A stretch of 64,000 bases of DNA from Gammaproteobacteria bacterium (GTDB lineage Bacteria; Pseudomonadota; Gammaproteobacteria; HK1), in the NCBI GenBank assembly GCA_012103455.1, contig WLWT01000001.1, forward strand, positions 3,789,288 to 3,853,287, written 5' to 3'. Position numbers and translations under genes: made by a program. This document shows, piece after piece, positions 60,509 to 64,000 of the stretch (the stretch's first letter is position 1; each line of letters starts with the position of its first letter). Under the pieces are notes generated by a model. That model was not told where the DNA came from, did no database searches, and saw only the letters and a list, made by a program, of their open reading frames with translations.

Positions 60509-62044
60509 ATGGATGAAAACCGCATTCCAGTCCTGGTAGGTGCAGGACAAATCACCCAACGCGAACCGGATCCGGCGGCGGCGCTAGCGCCTATGGACCT
60601 GACCGCCCAAGCCTGCCGGCTAGCCGGCGAAGACAGCGGCGCGGGCGATAAATTGTTGACCTCCCTGGATACGCTGGTGGTTTTGCGTTCGTACTCCGAT
60701 ACCAGTTGGCGCTTTACTTGTCCTTTTGGCCGCTACCAACATCCGCCTAAATCCTTAGCCACAAGGCTCGCAGTCGCAAACCCCAAGCGCCTCATCTACA
60801 CCTACCCAGGTGGCAATATGCCCCAATGGTCCATCAACCGGCTGAGCGAGAAAGTGACCCGGGGTGAGGTACGGGCGGCCATAGTGGCTGGCGGCGAGGC
60901 CCTGGCGACGCAAAAAGCCGCGCAGCGCGCCGGACTGTCCCTCGATTGGAGCGAGCCCAGCGATGAGCCGCCGGCGCAGTGGGGGGTGCCCACCCGCGGC
61001 TGGAACGACACCGAAGACCGCCACCGCATGACCGGCGCCATCTTCGCTTACCCGCTGTTCGAAAACGGTATCCGTGGCTTTCATGGCCGCTCCATAGACG
61101 AGCATATGCAGTCCATGGGCACCTTGTTCGCACGCTTCGCCAGTGTCGCCGCGGGCAACCCCCTGGCGGCCCGGCGCGATGGTTTTAGCGCTCACCAGAT
61201 CGCCACGGTGAGCGATAGCAATCCGTTTATCGGTTTTCCGTATACCAAATTGATGAATGCGAACGCGTTTATCGATCAGGCCGCCGCCGTCATTCTCACC
61301 AGCGCGGCCCACGCCCGCGCCCTTGGCATCGGTGAATCGCGCTGGGTGTACTTACACGGCTGCGCCGACACCTATGATCACTGGTATATCAGCGACCGGC
61401 TGAACTACCACGCCTCCCCCGCCATGCGCATCGCCGCCGGCGAAGCCTTGGCGATGGCCGCCATCGAAAAAGACCGCATCGATTTTTTCGACTTATATAG
61501 CTGCTTCCCCTCGGCGGTGGAGATCGCCAGCCGCGAAATGGGCATCGCCTTGGACGATGCCAGAGGACTTACCGTGACCGGTGGCCTGCCTTACTTCGGC
61601 GGCCCCGGCAACAACTACGTCACCCACTCCATCGCCGAGATGATGCACCGGGTGCGGGCCAAACCAGGCTCATTCGGCATGGTCACGGCCAACGGCAACT
61701 ATGTCACCAAGCAGTCCGTGGGCATCTACTCCACCAAGGCACCGGAGCAAGCTTTCGCGCCTAAAGATCCGGCCCTCTATCAAGCAGAGATAAACGCTGA
61801 CAAAGGCCCGCCAGTGACGGCAGTGGCAAACGGCCCAGCCACTGTGGAAACCTACACCGTCATGCATGATCGCAAAGGACCGGACTACGCGATTTTATTC
61901 GGCCGTTTGGAAGATGGCCGACGGTTTATCGCCAATACGCCGGAGGATGCTCAATTGCTCGAGAACATGACCCGGGAGGATTTTCTGGGCGCGCGTGGCC
62001 AGGTTCACTCAGCCGGCGGCATCAATATATTCACGCCTGATTAA
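60509..62044 (+). CDS. Thiolase-like acetyl-CoA acetyltransferase family protein
   Basis: A 511-aa protein starting MDENRIPVLVGAGQITQREP. Thiolase-fold features: VAGGEALATQKAA, FHGRSIDEHMQSMGTLFARF, HGCADTYDHWYISDR, RIDFFDLYSCFPSAVEIA (with a Cys) and GGLPYFGGPGNNYVTH (GG-P-GNNY). The nucleophilic Cys of classic thiolases would be near VAGGE; it is absent there, as in SCP-x-like and related 'acetyl-CoA acetyltransferase' paralogues. It is a member of the family seen in steroid or branched-acid catabolism. It is followed by a disrupted SDR 21 bp downstream. Confidence 0.88.
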   Translation: MDENRIPVLVGAGQITQREPDPAAALAPMDLTAQACRLAGEDSGAGDKLLTSLDTLVVLRSYSDTSWRFTCPFGRYQHPPKSLATRLAVANPKRLIYTYPGGNMPQWSINRLSEKVTRGEVRAAIVAGGEALATQKAAQRAGLSLDWSEPSDEPPAQWGVPTRGWNDTEDRHRMTGAIFAYPLFENGIRGFHGRSIDEHMQSMGTLFARFASVAAGNPLAARRDGFSAHQIATVSDSNPFIGFPYTKLMNANAFIDQAAAVILTSAAHARALGIGESRWVYLHGCADTYDHWYISDRLNYHASPAMRIAAGEALAMAAIEKDRIDFFDLYSCFPSAVEIASREMGIALDDARGLTVTGGLPYFGGPGNNYVTHSIAEMMHRVRAKPGSFGMVTANGNYVTKQSVGIYSTKAPEQAFAPKDPALYQAEINADKGPPVTAVANGPATVETYTVMHDRKGPDYAILFGRLEDGRRFIANTPEDAQLLENMTREDFLGARGQVHSAGGINIFTPD

Positions 62045-62384
62045 CGGGCCTGCGAGGTGGCGATGATGTTCGAATTGACTGGCAAAACCGCGCTGATAAC
62101 AGGGGCGAGCCGGGGCATCGGCGAGGCCAGTGCCGTAGCGCTTGACCGGGCCGGCGCACGGGTCGTGCTAACCGGCTGTACCACCAGCGATTTAGAGCGT
62201 GTGGCCAACACCTCGCAACACGATCCTCTGAGCATTACGGCGGACATGGCACCCGCGGGCGCCGGGGGCCAATTGGCGCAAGAGGTGATAGCGCAATGCG
62301 GCGGCGTTGACATCTTGGTCAATAACGCCGGCATTCCCATACGGCGCAGGCCCGAACAATTGACGGAGCAAGGGTTAGACCGGG

Positions 62385-62675
62385 GGGCGCCTTTAAAAAT
62401 AGTAGTTTTTTTGTGAGTGCAAGGAAGCATCGCGCGCAGAACCGCAGTGTATAGGTGATCACTGCTATCCCACAAAATAGCTAAACACAGCGTATAACCT
62501 ATTGATTTCCATAAAAAATTGACTATGGCATTGTGTTTGAGACATGAAAACAGTTTTTCCAATAAATTCAAAGGGTTAGTATGCTCTATGGGACAGCAGT
62601 GATAGGTGATACATGAGGATTCGAGCACGGAGCTGACGCCGCAATCGCGGAAAAAGTGCATTTTTAGAGGTGCCC
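62385..62675 (+). mobile_element. MITE-like element, copy 8, with nested element (TSD CGGG)
   Basis: The two halves match the 140-bp family (GGGCGCCTTTAAAAATAGT at the left, GCATTTTTAGAGGTGCCC at the right). CGGG at 62381-62384 and 62676-62679 is the target duplication. The middle (62460-62601) is a second element inserted at ATAGGTGAT. Without the nested insertion and its duplication the host copy is about 140 bp. Confidence 0.93.
62460..62601 (+). mobile_element. Nested 142-bp IS4-derived small element (TSD ATAGGTGAT)
   Basis: The ends are inverted repeats (CACTGCTATCCCA and the complement of TATGGGACAGCAGTG). The 9-bp sequence ATAGGTGAT at 62451-62459 is repeated at 62602-62610. The interior is AT-rich without a gene. 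Its right terminus TATGGGACAGCAGTG equals that of the IS4-like fragment at 46469-46483, pointing to a non-autonomous derivative mobilised by that family. Confidence 0.9.
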
Positions 62676-63159
62676 CGGGTTTTCTCCATCAACGTACGCG
62701 CATGGGTCATGTTCACCCTCGCCCCCCCATGATCGAGCGCGGCTGCTGCTGCGTTATCAACATCTCCTCAGTGGCCAGCCTCAAAGGCCCCCTGTGGGCC
62801 GCGTGGCGTATGCCGGCACCAAGGGCGCGGTGGATGCCATGACCCGGGCGTTGGCGGCTGATTGGGGACCGCAAGGGATCCGCGTTAACGCCATCAATCC
62901 CGGGCTCATCACCACCGCCATCTGGAAAGGGAGCCGCAACACGGTGCCCGGCCTTATCGATGATCTGGCCAACCAAGTACCGCTCAAGCGCTGGGGCGAT
63001 ACCGGTGACATCGCCGACGCCGTATTATTCCTCGCCGCGGACGCCTCGCGTTATATCACCGGAGAGTGCATCGCGGTGGACGGTGGCCTTATCCGCCTTT
63101 CGTCCAACCCCGTCAAGCTGACTGAATGGTAAGAGCCAACCGTCCTCTACTTCAGGGCA

Positions 63160-63993
63160 CTACCGTTGCGCCAGCCGCGGATCCAAGATATCGCGCAAGC
63201 CGTCACCCAAGAGATTGAATCCCAGCACAGTGATGGAAATAGCCAGCCCCGGAATGACCGCCAGCCCCGGCACCTGTTCCATATAGTCCGTGGCGGCACG
63301 CAGATCACCGCCCCAATCCGGCGTCGGCGGCGGCGTACCCAAACCCAGATAAGACAGCGCCGCCAGCGCCAATATGACGATGCCAAGATAAACCGTCGCA
63401 TGGACGATCAGCGGTGAAACACAGTTCGGCAGTATCTCCCGGAGCACGATATAAGAGGATGAATTGCCCATCAGCCGGGCCGCCTCCACGTACTCTTTGC
63501 CGCGCTCGTTCAACATAGCGCCGCGCATCAGCCGCGCCGTTTCCGGCATGAACGCAACGCCTAAAGCAGTCACCAAAATAGCGTCGCGGGCCACCCCCTC
63601 CAGTTTGTACGCCTGGGCCAAAGTCATAAAAAGTAAAAACAACAAGATACCGGGAAACGCCAGCAGAGCATCCACAAAACGCATGGCAAGACCGTCGATC
63701 CAGCCGCCGGCATAGCCCGCAAACAGGCCCAAAGGCACCCCCAACAGTAAGCCCAACGACACGGCCAACAAAGCCACCACCAACACCCGGCGCCCACCCC
63801 ATAAAATGCGCGAGTACACATCACGGCCGAAATGATCGGTACCCAGCAGGTGCTCGCAAGAAGGAAGCTGTAGCCGCTGCGTCACATCGATTTTGAGCGG
63901 ATCGTACCGGGTCAAAACCGGCGCCATGGCGCAGACGGAAAAAACCAACAACAAAATAACGCCACCCGCCAATCCGGTCTTGCTCTTCGCCAA
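63160..63993 (-). CDS. Oligopeptide/dipeptide ABC transporter permease, DppC-like, 5' end at window edge
   Basis: A permease with PSCEHLLGTDHFGRDVYSRI at the N-terminal periplasmic region, several membrane helices and the BPD permease motif EYVEAARLMGNSSSYIVLRE with the following ILPNCVSPLIV (EAA loop contacting the ATPase). The C-terminus ends in VLGFNLLGDGLRDILDPRL. The first codon inside the window is a TTG at 63993, and the frame remains open to 64000, so the true start may lie outside. Partner genes (DppB, ATPases, binding protein) would be upstream. Confidence 0.9.
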   Translation of the reverse strand: MAKSKTGLAGGVILLLVFSVCAMAPVLTRYDPLKIDVTQRLQLPSCEHLLGTDHFGRDVYSRILWGGRRVLVVALLAVSLGLLLGVPLGLFAGYAGGWIDGLAMRFVDALLAFPGILLFLLFMTLAQAYKLEGVARDAILVTALGVAFMPETARLMRGAMLNERGKEYVEAARLMGNSSSYIVLREILPNCVSPLIVHATVYLGIVILALAALSYLGLGTPPPTPDWGGDLRAATDYMEQVPGLAVIPGLAISITVLGFNLLGDGLRDILDPRLAQR

Positions 63994-64000
63994 CTCCGCG

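Larger units (their letters stand above)
62066..63132 (+). pseudogene. Short-chain dehydrogenase/reductase interrupted by a MITE and a frameshift
   Basis: N-terminal part: MFELTGKTALITGASRGIGE (Rossmann TGxxxGIG) and CGGVDILVNNAGIP up to EQGLD. The repeat at 62385-62675 then interrupts. Removing it and one CGGG duplication restores the frame exactly (LDRVFSINVRAWVMFTL). Continuing gives MIERGCCCVINISSVASLKG (with the Ser), then a frameshift near 62800 before GRVAYAGTKGAVDAMTRAL (YxxxK), NAINPGLITTAIW and FLAADASRYITGECIAVDGG. So the gene was intact before the insertion and frameshift. It is 21 bp after the thiolase-like gene. Confidence 0.92.

Noticed and set aside
1..64000. tRNA, rRNA or CRISPR arrays
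   Set aside because: I saw no tRNA-like cloverleaf blocks, rRNA sequence or spaced repeat array by reading; a dedicated RNA search was not possible.

Overview
The window looks like a chromosome segment of a gammaproteobacterium with moderately high GC. The evidence is the order skp-bamA-rseP-dxr-cdsA-uppS-frr-pyrH-tsf-rpsB on the minus strand, with map and glnD diverging from rpsB; this is the classical gammaproteobacterial arrangement. The many insertion-sequence remnants, the repeated small non-autonomous elements and several genes with internal deletions or frameshifts suggest a genome undergoing decay and reshuffling. A host-associated or otherwise relaxed-selection lifestyle would fit, but that is inference.

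Layout. 1-11 kb holds the conserved outer-membrane assembly, isoprenoid, phospholipid and translation operon. 11-17.6 kb holds map, glnD, moaD, moaC, an internally deleted sfsA and a dynamin-like membrane GTPase. 17.8-27.5 kb is one tightly coupled six-gene minus-strand operon: an SF1 Upf1/DNA2-like helicase, a winged-helix-like protein, a degenerate-PLD/coiled-coil protein, a TerY-like vWA protein, a PP2C phosphatase and a Ser/Thr kinase with a Cys cluster. This is the best candidate for a little-described defence or stress system in the window. 27.5-31.3 kb is a junkyard (frameshifted HNH nuclease, IS5, IS3 and IS66 remnants, an acyl-CoA synthetase tail) around an orphan TRAP binding protein. 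31.3-36 kb holds a C25-peptidase-like pseudogene and a tsaE-tsaB-tsaD (t6A tRNA modification) operon. 36-44 kb holds an acyl-CoA dehydrogenase, a glycosyltransferase/methyltransferase pair, a truncated membrane protein, an amidase and two tandem DUF4139-like secreted proteins. 44-52 kb is accessory: IS30, IS4, IS3 and IS1634 fragments, a broken hipBA module, an RraA-like protein and a phd-vapC module. 52-64 kb is a catabolic neighbourhood: luciferase-like oxidoreductases, enoyl-CoA hydratase, GST, MFS transporter, an HTH-ATPase-STAS regulator, an ADP-forming-type acyl-CoA synthetase, a thiolase-like protein, an interrupted SDR and an oligopeptide ABC permease.

Across the window I find eight copies of a roughly 140-bp element with terminal inverted repeats close to GGGCACCTCTAAAAA. 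Five copies have perfect 4-bp target duplications (TTGT, TCAG, TGTA, TTAA, CGGG). One copy sits inside an SDR gene and itself carries a nested 142-bp element with a 9-bp target duplication, whose terminus matches a decayed IS4-like transposase at 46.1-46.5 kb. The copies interrupt, truncate or flank several genes, including members of the rpsB-bamA operon.

No rRNA, tRNA or CRISPR array was recognised by eye.
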